64,000 bases of DNA from CALNZV01 sp942491115 (GCA_942491115.1 CALNZV010000007.1:434001-498000), one strand, 5' to 3'; positions 41,558 to 50,756 are shown, numbered from the stretch's first letter. Program-made: numbers and translations. The notes: generated by a model from the sequence alone, not told the origin.

Positions 41558-41722
41558 ACGGCCAGGGAATGTCACGACCGCAGCCGCCATCCCGGCGAAA
41601 CGCCCCATGGGTTCGAATCCCTATTGTAACCGATACCGGATCCGGCGATCTATAGCTGGCAGCCACCGCCTAAAATCGATGACGGGCCCTCTCCCTGCCC
41701 GCTAACGAAAGGAAGGTTTCCC

Positions 41723-42088
41723 ATGTCCGATTTTCTCCACGAGTTCACCGACGACAATTTCGACACCCAGGTAATGGGGGCGGATCAGCCCGTCCTGGTC
41801 GATTTTTGGGCGCCTTGGTGCGGCCCCTGCAAGGCCATCGGGCCCGTCGTGGAGGCACTGGCGGCCGATTTCGAAGGCAAGGTCAAGATCGGCAAATGCA
41901 ACGCCGACGACAATCCGAAAACCCCAGCCCGCTTCGGCGTCCGGAGCGTACCCACGGTCATGGTGTTCAAGGACGGGAAGGTGTTCGAACAGATGACCGG
42001 GATGGTCAATCGGACGAAAATCGAAGACGCCCTGAACCGCGCCGTCGAGGGCGGAGACGCCACCTCCCCCTTCGTGGTATCGGGCTGA
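41723..42088 (+). CDS. trxA: Thioredoxin
   Basis: A 121-residue thioredoxin with the WCGPC active site (Cys33 and Cys36) in VLVDFWAPWCGPCKAIG and the cis-proline segment VRSVPTVMVFKDGK. It reduces disulfides in cytoplasmic proteins such as ribonucleotide reductase. The C-terminal extension (EGGDATSPFVVSG) is slightly longer than usual. AAAGGAAGG precedes ATG 41723. The Cys-rich mini-protein follows 13 bases after the stop, so the two are almost certainly co-transcribed. Confidence 0.95.
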   Translation: MSDFLHEFTDDNFDTQVMGADQPVLVDFWAPWCGPCKAIGPVVEALAADFEGKVKIGKCNADDNPKTPARFGVRSVPTVMVFKDGKVFEQMTGMVNRTKIEDALNRAVEGGDATSPFVVSG

Positions 42089-42101
42089 CCAGGGTCGACC
42101 C

Positions 42102-42263
42102 ATGGGAGAATGCCAACACCACCCGGGCCGGGACACTCCCTACCAGTGCATGAAGTACGGGATCTATCTCTGTAGGGACTGCCTCCGGTGCAGAGACCCG
42201 GAACTCTATTGCAAGTACCGGTCCCAGTGCATGATATGGTTCATCCACAAACGGGCCGGCTAA
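42102..42263 (+). CDS. 53-residue Cys-rich putative zinc-binding protein downstream of thioredoxin
   Basis: A 53-codon ORF, MGECQHHPGRDTPYQCMKYG..., with seven cysteines (4, 16, 24, 27, 30, 37, 43) and His6/His7. The spacing C-x2-H-x8-C-x7-C-x2-C-x2-C resembles a shortened B-box-type zinc finger. It begins 13 bases after the trxA stop. It has no signal peptide or membrane segment. A strong excess of Cys, Tyr and Arg in a compact frame right behind thioredoxin suggests a real protein that may be a redox substrate or metal-binding partner. The ribosome-binding site is weak (CAGGG), consistent with translational coupling. No named family is claimed. Confidence 0.7.
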   Translation: MGECQHHPGRDTPYQCMKYGIYLCRDCLRCRDPELYCKYRSQCMIWFIHKRAG

Positions 42264-42384
42264 CGGCCGGCACTAGGACCCACATCGATGCCATAGCCCC
42301 TCCGGCACCAAGAGCAGACCGCCTTTCCGGCATCCCTATCCGGGCCATCAGAGCTCAAGAGACACCCGCCCGCCGCCCCCGTGG

Positions 42385-43146
42385 TTATCCCCTTTCACCG
42401 ATCCAGGAGGCTGCCCGTTCCGCGAGCCGCCGAAAGTGAAGCCCTTTCCAATAAATCCGTCCGCATCGGGGGCATTCAGAAAACCGGCTGTAGTCGCTGG
42501 CGGTTCGGGGGGTAAGACGGCGAGCCAAGGCTTCCCTGGCCACTTCCGTCAATTCGCCGTTGCATTCCAGGCAGCGGGTGAACGGCCGGCACCGGGATCT
42601 AAGGTCGAAGCGGTCCAGCACCTCGTGCACTTGTCCTTCCGGGTCCGTGGCCCTCACCCATGCCCCGCGATCAGCGCCCTTTCGTTTCAGCAGCTGGCGG
42701 TCCCGGGTTAAGATGAACCGACCCTCCGTGGATGCCCGTCGAACGATTTCGGGATCGTCAACATCGATTTCATAAAGGCAGTCGAATCCTAAAAGCCTGA
42801 GGGCCCTGGCCAGCTTTCCCAGATGAACATCGATGACAAACCGGATGACGACCGGCATGACGGGGGTGAGTTTCACCAGGGGCGAAATATCGATGCATTC
42901 GAACATCGGGTAGACCGATACCCGATCTCCATGAACCAGGGGGCGCCCGAAGCCGACCGATTCGCCGTTGACCAGCACGAGGTCCACCTCGGTATGGGGC
43001 ACACCGACCCCCTCGATGGCACTTTTCAGGCTCGGACGACCCGAAAACCGGTACTCGAAGGCGATTCCCCGCCGGTGAGACGGCAGAAAATCGTTGAGTG
43101 CCGCATAAAAACGAAATCGGGAAAGACCGGGGTACCGGTGGGGCAT
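42385..43146 (-). CDS. Mut7-C RNase-domain protein with ubiquitin-like N-terminus
   Basis: A 253-residue protein. The N-terminal about 85 residues form a ThiS/MoaD-like ubiquitin fold (RFRFYAALNDFLPSHRRGIA, VGFGRPLVHGDRVSVYPMF). The rest is a Mut7-C/PIN-type RNase domain (RFVIDVHLGKLARALRLLGFD, GRFILTRDRQLLKRK) with a zinc ribbon, CLECNGEL and CPRCGRIYW. The pair of domains is a known bacterial family whose RNA substrate is undetermined. It starts 14 bases after the lipA stop on the same strand. Confidence 0.9.
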   Translation of the reverse strand: MPHRYPGLSRFRFYAALNDFLPSHRRGIAFEYRFSGRPSLKSAIEGVGVPHTEVDLVLVNGESVGFGRPLVHGDRVSVYPMFECIDISPLVKLTPVMPVVIRFVIDVHLGKLARALRLLGFDCLYEIDVDDPEIVRRASTEGRFILTRDRQLLKRKGADRGAWVRATDPEGQVHEVLDRFDLRSRCRPFTRCLECNGELTEVAREALARRLTPRTASDYSRFSECPRCGRIYWKGLHFRRLAERAASWIGERG

Positions 43147-43160
43147 GGGAAGGGAACCCG

Positions 43161-44060
43161 TCAGGGAGGCGCTGGTCCGCAGTGGCAGGCCTGGAATAAT
43201 TCACCGGCCTGGTAGGAACTGCGGACGAGAGGGCCGCTGGCCACGTCGGTGAACCCCATGGACCGGGCGATGTCGCCCCAGCGGTCGAACGCCTCGGGAG
43301 TCACGTATCGCATCACCGGAAGGTGATCGGGTGAGGGCTGCAGGTACTGCCCGAGGGTGAGAATACGGCACCCGGCGTCGACAAGATCGGCCAGGGTCGC
43401 CTTGATCTCTTCCTCCCGTTCCCCCAGGCCAAGCATGAGTCCCGATTTGGTCATGGGCGGGTCGTCGGTTGCGGCCGCCGTCGCCAACAGGGTAAGCGAG
43501 CGCCGGTAATCGGCACCGGGACGGACTGTCGGGTAGAGTCGCGGCACGGTTTCAAGGTTGTGATTGAGCACGTCCGGACCTGCTTCGACGACGGCGGAGA
43601 CGGCACTTGCAGACCCGTTGAAATCCGGGACCAGGACTTCTATGCCCGCCAACGGCAGTGACTCTCTGAGGGTATGGATGGTCTCCACAAAAACGGATGC
43701 GCCGCCGTCGGGCAAATCGTCACGGGTGACCGATGTGACCACCACGTAAGCCAGACCCATCTCCCGGGCCACCTGGGCGACTCGGTTTGGCTCCTCCGTA
43801 TCCGGCGGCCCCACAGGGCCGTGGGCCACCGCGCAAAACCGGCAGGCACGGGTGCAGCGGGAGCCCAGAATCAGAAAGGTGGCGGTTCGCCGGGAAAAGC
43901 ACTCCCACTGGTTGGGGCACCGGGCTTCCTGGCATACCGTATGAAGACAGTTTGAATCCAGGAGGCGCCGCATCTCCCCAAACATCGGTCCCGACGGCAG
44001 TCGACGCTTCATCCAGTCGGGTTTCCGGATGGGGGCGGAAGCGGTTTTTTCAGGATCCAT
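43161..44060 (-). CDS. lipA: Lipoyl synthase
   Basis: Radical-SAM enzyme that inserts two sulfurs into octanoyl groups on lipoyl domains. The 299-residue protein carries the auxiliary-cluster cysteines in CLHTVCQEARCPNQWEC, the radical-SAM CTRACRFC (CxxxCxxC) and the C-terminal serine in LVRSSYQAGE. ATG 44060 is chosen because AGGAAGG lies eight bases upstream; ATG 44081 would add seven residues but has no such site. It overlaps the end of lipB by eleven bases. Confidence 0.95.
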   Translation of the reverse strand: MDPEKTASAPIRKPDWMKRRLPSGPMFGEMRRLLDSNCLHTVCQEARCPNQWECFSRRTATFLILGSRCTRACRFCAVAHGPVGPPDTEEPNRVAQVAREMGLAYVVVTSVTRDDLPDGGASVFVETIHTLRESLPLAGIEVLVPDFNGSASAVSAVVEAGPDVLNHNLETVPRLYPTVRPGADYRRSLTLLATAAATDDPPMTKSGLMLGLGEREEEIKATLADLVDAGCRILTLGQYLQPSPDHLPVMRYVTPEAFDRWGDIARSMGFTDVASGPLVRSSYQAGELFQACHCGPAPP

Positions 44061-44811
44061 GTCCGATACCTTCCTCGCCATCGGCAGCTAAGGGACCGCC
44101 ACCGGAAAGGGATTCCAGGGCGAGACGGTCCAGAGGCACCCAGTCGATCCCGAAGGCGCCGGCGAAGGCGCGCCTCAGGCTGGCATTGACGGTATCCATG
44201 TCCGGGGGGAAGCCAAGCTCGCTGCCCAAGGAGGTCATGGCCACGTGCTTTAACCCGCAGGGATGGATCCAGGAAAATGGGGTCAGGTCGACTGTCACGT
44301 TGAGGGCAAACCCGTGAAAGGCGATCCCGTGGCGAAGGCACAACCCGATGCTTCCCAGTTTGGCCCCATCCGCCCATATGCCCGGATTCATTGGATTTCG
44401 ATCCGCAACGACCCCGTGGTTCCGGGCAGTTTCGATGAGTACGGCCTCGAGACGGTCGACGTAATCGGTTACCGAAAGCCGCCGCGCTCCCATGTCTACG
44501 ATGGGATAACCCACCAGCTGCCCCGGTCCATGATAGGTGATGTTGCCGCCGCGCTCCGCCTGGACCAGACCCACTCCCTCCTGCTCGAGAAAGGCATCTG
44601 AAACGGTGAGATTTTCCCGACCCCCGTTTCTTCCGAGAGTGAATACAGGTGGATGCTCCAAGAGCAGGAGGAGGTCATGATCCAACTCACCCGCCTGGCG
44701 GGCCGCTACGCAGCGCACCTGGATATTCTGGGCGTCGCTGTAATCCATCGACCCCAAATCCGTCAGGTAGAACAAACCGCTTCGGTCGTGGTCTCCCATC
44801 GGCGAATCCAT
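44050..44811 (-). CDS. lipB: Octanoyl-[acyl-carrier-protein]:protein N-octanoyltransferase
   Basis: Transfers octanoate from ACP to lipoyl domains, the step before LipA. Conserved segments are VFTLGRNGGRENL, ERGGNITYHGPGQLVGYPI, and the catalytic-cysteine region SWIHPCGLKHVAMTSLG with IGLCLRHGIAFHGFALNV. From ATG 44811 it has 253 residues; ATG 44799 or an upstream TTG are alternatives. A C-terminal extension of about 40 residues follows the usual end. It is in a tight group with lipA and 77 bases after mrp. Confidence 0.93.
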   Translation of the reverse strand: MDSPMGDHDRSGLFYLTDLGSMDYSDAQNIQVRCVAARQAGELDHDLLLLLEHPPVFTLGRNGGRENLTVSDAFLEQEGVGLVQAERGGNITYHGPGQLVGYPIVDMGARRLSVTDYVDRLEAVLIETARNHGVVADRNPMNPGIWADGAKLGSIGLCLRHGIAFHGFALNVTVDLTPFSWIHPCGLKHVAMTSLGSELGFPPDMDTVNASLRRAFAGAFGIDWVPLDRLALESLSGGGPLAADGEEGIGHGS

Positions 44812-44887
44812 TTCCGTGCCGGCCAATCGCCCGTTTCCGAAATCCCTCCGCTATCAGAAGCGAGGGCTCCGGGGCCTTTTGCCCCGA

Positions 44888-45736
44888 TCAGGAATCCAGC
44901 AGGGCCGCCATCCGGTCGGCCACCGCTTCGTATGCCCGGGTGACCGGAGCGTCGGGGTAGGATTCCTGAAATGAAACACCGGCGTCACCGCAGGCCACCA
45001 CCTTAGGATCGAAGGGAATACTCCCGAGAAAAGGGATGCCTAAGTCGCCGGCCGTCTTCTCACCACCCCCCGATCCGAAGAGATCTGCGGATTCACCGCA
45101 GTGGGGACAGATGTATCCGCTCATGTTTTCAATGATCCCGAAAATGTCCATATTCACCACTCGGCAGAAGCTGATCGATTTTCGGACATCGGCCAGGGAC
45201 ACCTCCTGGGGTGTGGTCACGACGATGGCTTTGGCGTCTGAGATGGTCTGGGCAACCGTCAAGGGCTCATCTCCGGTACCAGGAGGTGAATCGATCAAAA
45301 GAAAATCAAGATTGCCCCAATCCACGTCGGCGATGAATTGTCGGATAGCGGAGTATTTGATGGGGCCTCTCCAGATGATGGCATCGTCCTTGTTGGCTGA
45401 CAGGGATTCGATGGACACGGCTTTGAGGTTGTCCGAGTAGCTCAGGGGTTCGAGCTTCTGGTTCTGAGAGATCCCCAGCATGCCCATCTTCCCCAGCACC
45501 CGGGGGATGTCCGGCCCGTGAAGATCCACATCCATCAGGCCCACCTTGTGGCCCTTCCGGGCCAGGGCCATGGCCAGATTGACGGAAGTGCTGGTCTTTC
45601 CGACCCCGCCCTTTCCACTCATGATCACGAACTTGTGGCGAATGTTGCCCAGGGACTGCAGAACCGCTGTATCTTTGTCGTCCTTGACTCCGGATCGACG
45701 ATTAGACTCGTCCGGAGACCCCATGATCTGTACCAT
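44888..45736 (-). CDS. Mrp/NBP35-family iron-sulfur carrier ATPase
   Basis: A 282-residue P-loop ATPase with the deviant Walker A FVIMSGKGGVGKTSTSVN, the MDVDLHGPDIPRVLG segment, IDSPPGTGDEP, and the cluster-binding pair in MSGYICPHCGESADLFG. Such proteins bind and deliver 4Fe-4S clusters. Placement next to lipA, a multi-cluster enzyme, is suggestive but not proof of a direct link. It lacks the N-terminal DUF59 domain of E. coli Mrp. Confidence 0.92.
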   Translation of the reverse strand: MVQIMGSPDESNRRSGVKDDKDTAVLQSLGNIRHKFVIMSGKGGVGKTSTSVNLAMALARKGHKVGLMDVDLHGPDIPRVLGKMGMLGISQNQKLEPLSYSDNLKAVSIESLSANKDDAIIWRGPIKYSAIRQFIADVDWGNLDFLLIDSPPGTGDEPLTVAQTISDAKAIVVTTPQEVSLADVRKSISFCRVVNMDIFGIIENMSGYICPHCGESADLFGSGGGEKTAGDLGIPFLGSIPFDPKVVACGDAGVSFQESYPDAPVTRAYEAVADRMAALLDS

Positions 45737-45958
45737 TCATTCCACTCCTGTCTGTCGGGATTGGGGTCATACCCGCCGCCGTCTATAGACCACAGACGAC
45801 CAGGGACGGGCAGTGGGCTTTGGCCGCTTGACGCAAAAAGGCGGCATGTTCGCTATAAATCGCGTTGATGCCGCCGGTGGGCCGCAAAGCCGTTTTCCTT
45901 CTTGGCCGTCACCCACGGCCGCGGGATGCGAGCCGTCAGTCGGTGAGGGCAGGGATTT

Positions 45959-46390
45959 TCAGGCCGTTGATTGGTTCTTTTTCATCGACACCCGATGAAA
46001 ATTCGGCCGGCTGCATTTGGGGCACTTCAAGGGCCTGCCGGTGCCGAGGGGTTCACTCCAGCGACTTCCGCAGGTGTCGCATTCGAAAATTCGCTCCCTG
46101 GACATCAGCTTGAAATTGCCCCCCTCTATGTTGATGGCTTTTCCGTTAACCAGGGCATCGGCAACGGTGCGTCTCGCCTTTTGAAGAATTCTCCCGAAAG
46201 TGGCTCTGGACACCCCCATCTGACGGCCGCCTTCCTCATGGGAGAAATCGAGAAGATCCGACAGACGAAGCGCTTCGCATTCGTCAACGGTCAGGCGGAT
46301 TTCATCGAGATCCACCATCGGAATCCCTCTGGGTTTAAAATAACTAACGTCTGGATTGAATCCGACGATTCGTTCTTTTTGTGGTCGCAT
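45959..46390 (-). CDS. DUF134 family HTH protein with zinc ribbon
   Basis: A 143-residue DUF134 protein. The N-terminal region (FKPRGIPMVDLDEIRLTVDE, ECEALRLSDLLDF) is followed by a helix-turn-helix (GGRQMGVSRATFGRILQKAR). A C-terminal zinc ribbon, ECDTCGSRW and LKCPKCSRPNF, follows. DUF134 genes often neighbour Mrp-like ATPases in sulfate-reducing bacteria, and this is the case here. A strong promoter lies at 46424-46451. Confidence 0.9.
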   Translation of the reverse strand: MRPQKERIVGFNPDVSYFKPRGIPMVDLDEIRLTVDECEALRLSDLLDFSHEEGGRQMGVSRATFGRILQKARRTVADALVNGKAINIEGGNFKLMSRERIFECDTCGSRWSEPLGTGRPLKCPKCSRPNFHRVSMKKNQSTA

Positions 46391-46423
46391 AGGGCCTCCA
46401 TTTTGGGCTTTTTCTCAAAAGGG

Positions 46424-46451
46424 AACATACAACCTGCCAGCCCAATGTCAA
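46424..46451 (-). promoter_or_regulatory. Sigma-70 promoter of the DUF134 gene
   Basis: Minus strand TTGACA (46451-46446), 16-base spacer, TATGTT (46429-46424), giving a start about 27 bases before ATG 46390. Confidence 0.6.
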
Positions 46452-46593
46452 TGTTGACCGCGGCACCGATCGGGTCTCCCGTAACGCGCGGACGATGCCT
46501 AATTTCCTATCAGTATAGGTCTGCTTTTCGTGGCTGTCATGGCGGTCGACGGATTTTCCGGATCCACCGGTCGAGGTCCCAGTCAGGAGCGGT

Positions 46594-46989
46594 TCATCGG
46601 TGGTTGATTTCCTGGATCTGCTCGTTGAGTGTCCAAAAGTCGTAGATATAGCCGACCCCCAGGAGCCCACCGGTCAGCAGATAGATGAGGCCGGTAACGG
46701 GTTTGCCCAGGTAAAACCGGTGAATGCCCAGAAGCCCAAGAAACGTCAGAAGAATCCAGGCGCCGTTGTAGCTGACCGCCCCCTTGCTGAAACGCCGCTC
46801 GGCAGTTCGCTCCAGGGAAGGCATCAGGAAGAGATCGACGATCCACCCGATCAGGAGCAGTCCCAGGGTAAAGAAATAAAGAGTCCCGCTGACGGGTTTT
46901 CCGTAATAGAACCGGTGAGAGCCGGTAAACCCAAACAACCAGAGCAAATATCCCATGAAAAGGCTGTGGGTATCGTTGTCGTCGGTCAT
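46594..46989 (-). CDS. Double TM2-domain membrane protein
   Basis: A 131-residue protein from ATG 46989 (AAAGGAGATGATTTG upstream). It has two TM2 units, FMGYLLWLFGFTGSHRFYYG and WILLTFLGLLGIHRFYLG, each followed by a second helix ending in a basic/acidic turn. The G-HRFYxG motifs are diagnostic of TM2 domains, which are small two-helix membrane units of unknown function. It lies 47 bases after uup on the same strand. Confidence 0.9.
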   Translation of the reverse strand: MTDDNDTHSLFMGYLLWLFGFTGSHRFYYGKPVSGTLYFFTLGLLLIGWIVDLFLMPSLERTAERRFSKGAVSYNGAWILLTFLGLLGIHRFYLGKPVTGLIYLLTGGLLGVGYIYDFWTLNEQIQEINHR

Positions 46990-47036
46990 CAAATCATCTC
47001 CTTTTACCAATGGACTATCCCATCGGCCGCAACCTC

Positions 47037-48920
47037 TCAATGGGCGGCAGCCTCCAGGATCTCCCAACGCTCATAGGCGTCCCTCAACCGGTGCTCGATA
47101 TCAACCAGGCGCTTCTTCAGGGTCGACACCCGTTCGCCGTCCTGTCGATAAACATCCGGATCCGCCATGGCCTCGAACAAGGCACTCTGTTCAGCCTCGA
47201 GGGCTTCGATTCGGTCTGGAAGGGTCTCGAGTTCCCGTTTTTCGTTGAAGGTAAGCTTCCGCTCCCGTGGACGGACCTGACGATTTGGGACGACACTCCC
47301 GGCGGAAGTTGCGGGAAGCGCCTGAGGCGGCGTTTGCTGCTGCCTCAGCCAGTCATCGTAGCCGCCGACATATTCGCCGATGCGTCCGTTCTCCTCGAAG
47401 GCCAGAATACTGGTCACCACGTGGTTCAGAAAGGCCCGATCGTGGCTCACCAACAGAAGGGTGCCGGTGTAGTCCATGAGCATCTCCTCCAATAGTTCGA
47501 TGGTCTCCATATCCAAGTCGTTGGTGGGTTCATCGAGTATCAGCAGATTGGAGGGCCGTGTGAAGAGTCTTGCCAGCAGCAGGCGATTGCGCTCCCCGCC
47601 GGAAAGGGTTCTGACCGGAGATCTTGCCCGGTCCGGAGAAAAAAGAAAATCCCTGAGATACCCCATGACATGGCGCGGCTTGCCATTGATCTGGACGGTA
47701 TCGTTACCGTCGGCCAGACTGTCGACAACGGTGGCATCAGGATCGAGCTGCTCCCTCAACTGATCGAAATAGACGATTTCAAGACGGCTGCCCCGACAAA
47801 TCTGCCCCGTTTCCGGTGGCAGATTTCCCAGCAGGAGCTTGATGAGGGTCGACTTTCCGGCACCGCTTGCGCCAATGATGCCCACCCGGTCCCCCCGCAT
47901 GATCAGGGTTGAGAATCCGTCGATGACGGGCATCCGCCGCCATCGGTAGCTGGCCCCATCGGCCTCGATGACCAGTTTACCGCTGCGTTCGGCCTCCTGG
48001 GCCACCAGCCGAAGGCTGCCTGGATTCACCCGGCGGGAGTGTCGAAGCCGCCGCATGGCCTCGAGGGCTTTCAACCGTCCTTGATTTCGCCGGCGGCGGG
48101 CCTTGACCCCCTGACGGATCCATTCCTCTTCCTTGGCCAGCCTCCGATCGAACCGATCGTCGGCGCGTTCGGCGGCATCGAGCATGGCGTCCCGACGCTT
48201 GAGAAATGTGGAAAAATCACAGGAATAGTCGGTCAACCGGCCCTGGTCCAGGTAAAGGATTCGGGTGGCCAGCCGCTCCATGAACGCCCGGTCGTGGGTG
48301 ACCAGCACCATCGTGTCCGCATATCGGCTCAAATCCGCTTCTAGCCAGTTGATGGCGGTGATATCCAGATGGTTCGTCGGTTCGTCCAGAAGGAGGAGAT
48401 CCGGCTCGGAGACGAGGGCCCTTGCCAGCAAAACCCGGCGCTTCTGACCCGCAGAAAGCTCGGCAAACCGTTCATCTAAGGCAAGCCCCATTCGGGAAGC
48501 CACCGCCTCAGCACGATAGAGGGCCTGCCAGCCGTCGTCTGCATCGATCCGATGGTGAAGCCTCTCGATTTCCCCGGGGGGAGCCGTGTCATCACCTCCC
48601 TGACTGAGCCGTCGGAACCGATCCACAATCCGGCCGATGTCCCCAAATCCTCCTAAAATAACGCTGAAAACGGTCCGTTTGGGGTGCATGTCGGGGATTC
48701 CCTGTCCCAACATGGCGGTGCGGAGTCCTGGGCGGCGGTCGATCTCTCCCTCGTCGGGGGCGATCTGGCCAGATATCAGCCCAAGCAACGTGGACTTCCC
48801 TTCGCCGTTTCGACCAAGGAGACCGATTCGGTCTCCTTTCCGAATCTGAAAGCTCACCGTCTCCAGGAGAGCAGGGCCCCCGAACCCGATGCATATCCCT
48901 TTGACGTCTACCAGTCCCAT
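47037..48920 (-). CDS. uup: ABC-F family ATPase, Uup-type
   Basis: A 627-residue soluble tandem ABC ATPase. It has two Walker A motifs (LLGRNGEGKSTLL and IIGASGAGKSTLI) and two signature motifs (LSAGQKRR and LSGGERNR). The interdomain linker contains the RRRRNQGRLKALEAM basic region, and the C-terminal coiled coil is about residues 555-627. Uup binds DNA or ribosomes and affects transposon excision in E. coli. There are no membrane segments. It overlaps no gene but is 16 bases from the rlmL-like gene upstream. Confidence 0.92.
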   Translation of the reverse strand: MGLVDVKGICIGFGGPALLETVSFQIRKGDRIGLLGRNGEGKSTLLGLISGQIAPDEGEIDRRPGLRTAMLGQGIPDMHPKRTVFSVILGGFGDIGRIVDRFRRLSQGGDDTAPPGEIERLHHRIDADDGWQALYRAEAVASRMGLALDERFAELSAGQKRRVLLARALVSEPDLLLLDEPTNHLDITAINWLEADLSRYADTMVLVTHDRAFMERLATRILYLDQGRLTDYSCDFSTFLKRRDAMLDAAERADDRFDRRLAKEEEWIRQGVKARRRRNQGRLKALEAMRRLRHSRRVNPGSLRLVAQEAERSGKLVIEADGASYRWRRMPVIDGFSTLIMRGDRVGIIGASGAGKSTLIKLLLGNLPPETGQICRGSRLEIVYFDQLREQLDPDATVVDSLADGNDTVQINGKPRHVMGYLRDFLFSPDRARSPVRTLSGGERNRLLLARLFTRPSNLLILDEPTNDLDMETIELLEEMLMDYTGTLLLVSHDRAFLNHVVTSILAFEENGRIGEYVGGYDDWLRQQQTPPQALPATSAGSVVPNRQVRPRERKLTFNEKRELETLPDRIEALEAEQSALFEAMADPDVYRQDGERVSTLKKRLVDIEHRLRDAYERWEILEAAAH

Positions 48921-48936
48921 GATCCCCCTGGGTAGC

Positions 48937-50166
48937 TCACCTGCGCCGGATCAAACCGCCGTTCCGGGTTTCCGTAACGGCCGTGTGCGACCTCCCCCCC
49001 ACCTCCTGGAGCGCCTCGGCGATGGGGGCCTCAATGGGATAGCGGAACAGCTTGGCCGACAGGCCCCCGGCCTCGATAGGCATCTTCCAGTCGGCCTTCA
49101 ACCCGATGGATCCTGCGTGGGCGGGCTCCCCCAGAAACAGATAGGCGGTGGACCCCCCACATCGCCGTTTGAGAAACTCCCCCAGATCCTGATAGAACCG
49201 GTTCATATCACGGCCGCGGTGCAGGCGAATCCCATATGGCGGATTGGTGATGATGACGTGATGGGTCAACCCGTCCAATTTCCGAAAATCCACCACTTTC
49301 AGTCGAACAGCGCCAAGTACCGGGAAGCGCCCCAGGTTCACCCGGGCGGCGGCAACCGCCTCCGACGAGACGTCGCTGCCGGCGACTAGATTTTCCGGCA
49401 GTTGTCGAATCCCTGCATCCAGCTCACGACGCAGATGATGCCAGCGCTGGGTATCGAAATCAGGCAGCCGTTCAAAACCGAAGTGTTTTCGCAAATGGGC
49501 CGCCGGTATCCGGCAATAGTGCATGCAGGCCTCCGTCAGAAGGGTGCCGGAACCACACATGGGATCGTATAGGGGGCGCTCCCCATCCCACCCGCTTTTG
49601 CGAACGACGGCAGCCGCCAGGGTCTCCTGAAGGGGCGCCACCACCGAACGGATGCGATACCCACGCCGGTGGAGTGATCCACCGGACACGTCCAGACTGA
49701 GGGTCGCCTGATCCCCGTCGATCCGCAAGTGGAATCCCAAATCAGGATTCCGGCTGTCAACGGAAGGGCGTCTTCCCTTGTCGGCCCTGAACCTGTCCAC
49801 GAGCGCATCCTTGAAGCGAAGGGCCGCGAAATGGGTGTTTCGAATCGGGTTGCCGATGACCTGGGCATGGACGGCAAAGGTGAGATCCGGCTGAAACAGT
49901 TTGGGCCAGTTGACGGCTCTCGCATTGGCATAAAGCTTACTGGCATCCGGGCAGTGGAAGGTGACGAGAGGAGCCAGTACCCGCGTCAGAAGGCGGGAAA
50001 GGTAGACCACCCGGAAAAGGGTCACCGGATCCGCCGTGAAGGTCAGGCCCCTGGGCAACGCCTCGACGGCCCGGGCACCTAAAGTGATCAGTTCACGTCC
50101 GCCCTCCACTTCGAGCCCGGAAGCGATCTGGGCAATATAGCGGTGGTCTTTCTGATAAAGGTACAT
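48937..50166 (-). CDS. 23S rRNA guanine-N2 methyltransferase-like protein (RlmL N-terminal type)
   Basis: A 409-residue THUMP-methyltransferase. The THUMP-like region lies at about 45-155 and the Rossmann methyltransferase at about 165-385. The methyltransferase has motif I PLYDPMCGSGTLLTEA and the catalytic NPPYG motif inside HVIITNPPYGIRLHRG. It corresponds to the single-domain N-terminal half of E. coli RlmL (YcbY), so m2G modification of 23S rRNA is likely, though tRNA specificity is possible. It is the first gene of a group with uup and the TM2 gene. Confidence 0.88.
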   Translation of the reverse strand: MYLYQKDHRYIAQIASGLEVEGGRELITLGARAVEALPRGLTFTADPVTLFRVVYLSRLLTRVLAPLVTFHCPDASKLYANARAVNWPKLFQPDLTFAVHAQVIGNPIRNTHFAALRFKDALVDRFRADKGRRPSVDSRNPDLGFHLRIDGDQATLSLDVSGGSLHRRGYRIRSVVAPLQETLAAAVVRKSGWDGERPLYDPMCGSGTLLTEACMHYCRIPAAHLRKHFGFERLPDFDTQRWHHLRRELDAGIRQLPENLVAGSDVSSEAVAAARVNLGRFPVLGAVRLKVVDFRKLDGLTHHVIITNPPYGIRLHRGRDMNRFYQDLGEFLKRRCGGSTAYLFLGEPAHAGSIGLKADWKMPIEAGGLSAKLFRYPIEAPIAEALQEVGGRSHTAVTETRNGGLIRRR

Positions 50167-50303
50167 GCGTTTCCTGCCTCCCGGTGGCGGTCATCGGGGT
50201 CCGCCGGCACGTCAACGCGACAGCGGGGCACTGCATACCAATGCCCCGCTTGGATGGGGATGGTCCCCACCCGGCAATGGCGTCGGGGGAACAGCCAGCA
50301 CTT

Positions 50304-50669
50304 TCAGGAATGCCGGCGCAGCGCCCAACAACGCCAATAAACAATCAGGTTCCAGACAAGCACCGCTGTCCCCAGAAAGATCTGAACGCTCCGGGTCAAC
50401 CCCTCCGGGTAAATCAAAGGAGTCAAATAGGTTTCCAGGAATCCGCCGTCGTATCCCCCTTGGCCGGCCATTTCCCTGAAACGGTTTTCCAAGGGCGTCA
50501 AGGGACAGATCCAGCCGTTGAATTCCAGGAGGACAGCCCAGATCACGGCGGGCAGATGAACGCCGGCCCATCCCGGCCTTCGCAGGGCCAGGAGGCCGCC
50601 GAAAACCAAAAAAAGAATAAAGGCGAAATGAACCACCATCACGCCGTCTGCCAGCAGTTCGTGAATCAT
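50304..50669 (-). CDS. DUF2784 membrane protein
   Basis: A 121-residue protein with four predicted helices: VMVVHFAFILFLVFGGLLAL, VHLPAVIWAVLLEFNGWI, a weaker one, and VQIFLGTAVLVWNLIVY. The conserved NGWICPLTPLEN, followed by R, is the signature of DUF2784. Function unknown. Confidence 0.88.
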   Translation of the reverse strand: MIHELLADGVMVVHFAFILFLVFGGLLALRRPGWAGVHLPAVIWAVLLEFNGWICPLTPLENRFREMAGQGGYDGGFLETYLTPLIYPEGLTRSVQIFLGTAVLVWNLIVYWRCWALRRHS

Positions 50670-50756
50670 CGCGTGAGCTCCGCCTTCTATGGCAGGCGAC
50701 TCCGCAGCGTTGACATCCTGACGCCGGTTGCAGAGAGGCTGCCAGCAATAGACGGA

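Noticed and set aside
45828..45870. Plus-strand TTGACG and TATAAA pair
   Set aside because: Spacer of 20 bases is too long for a normal promoter and there is no plus-strand gene to serve.
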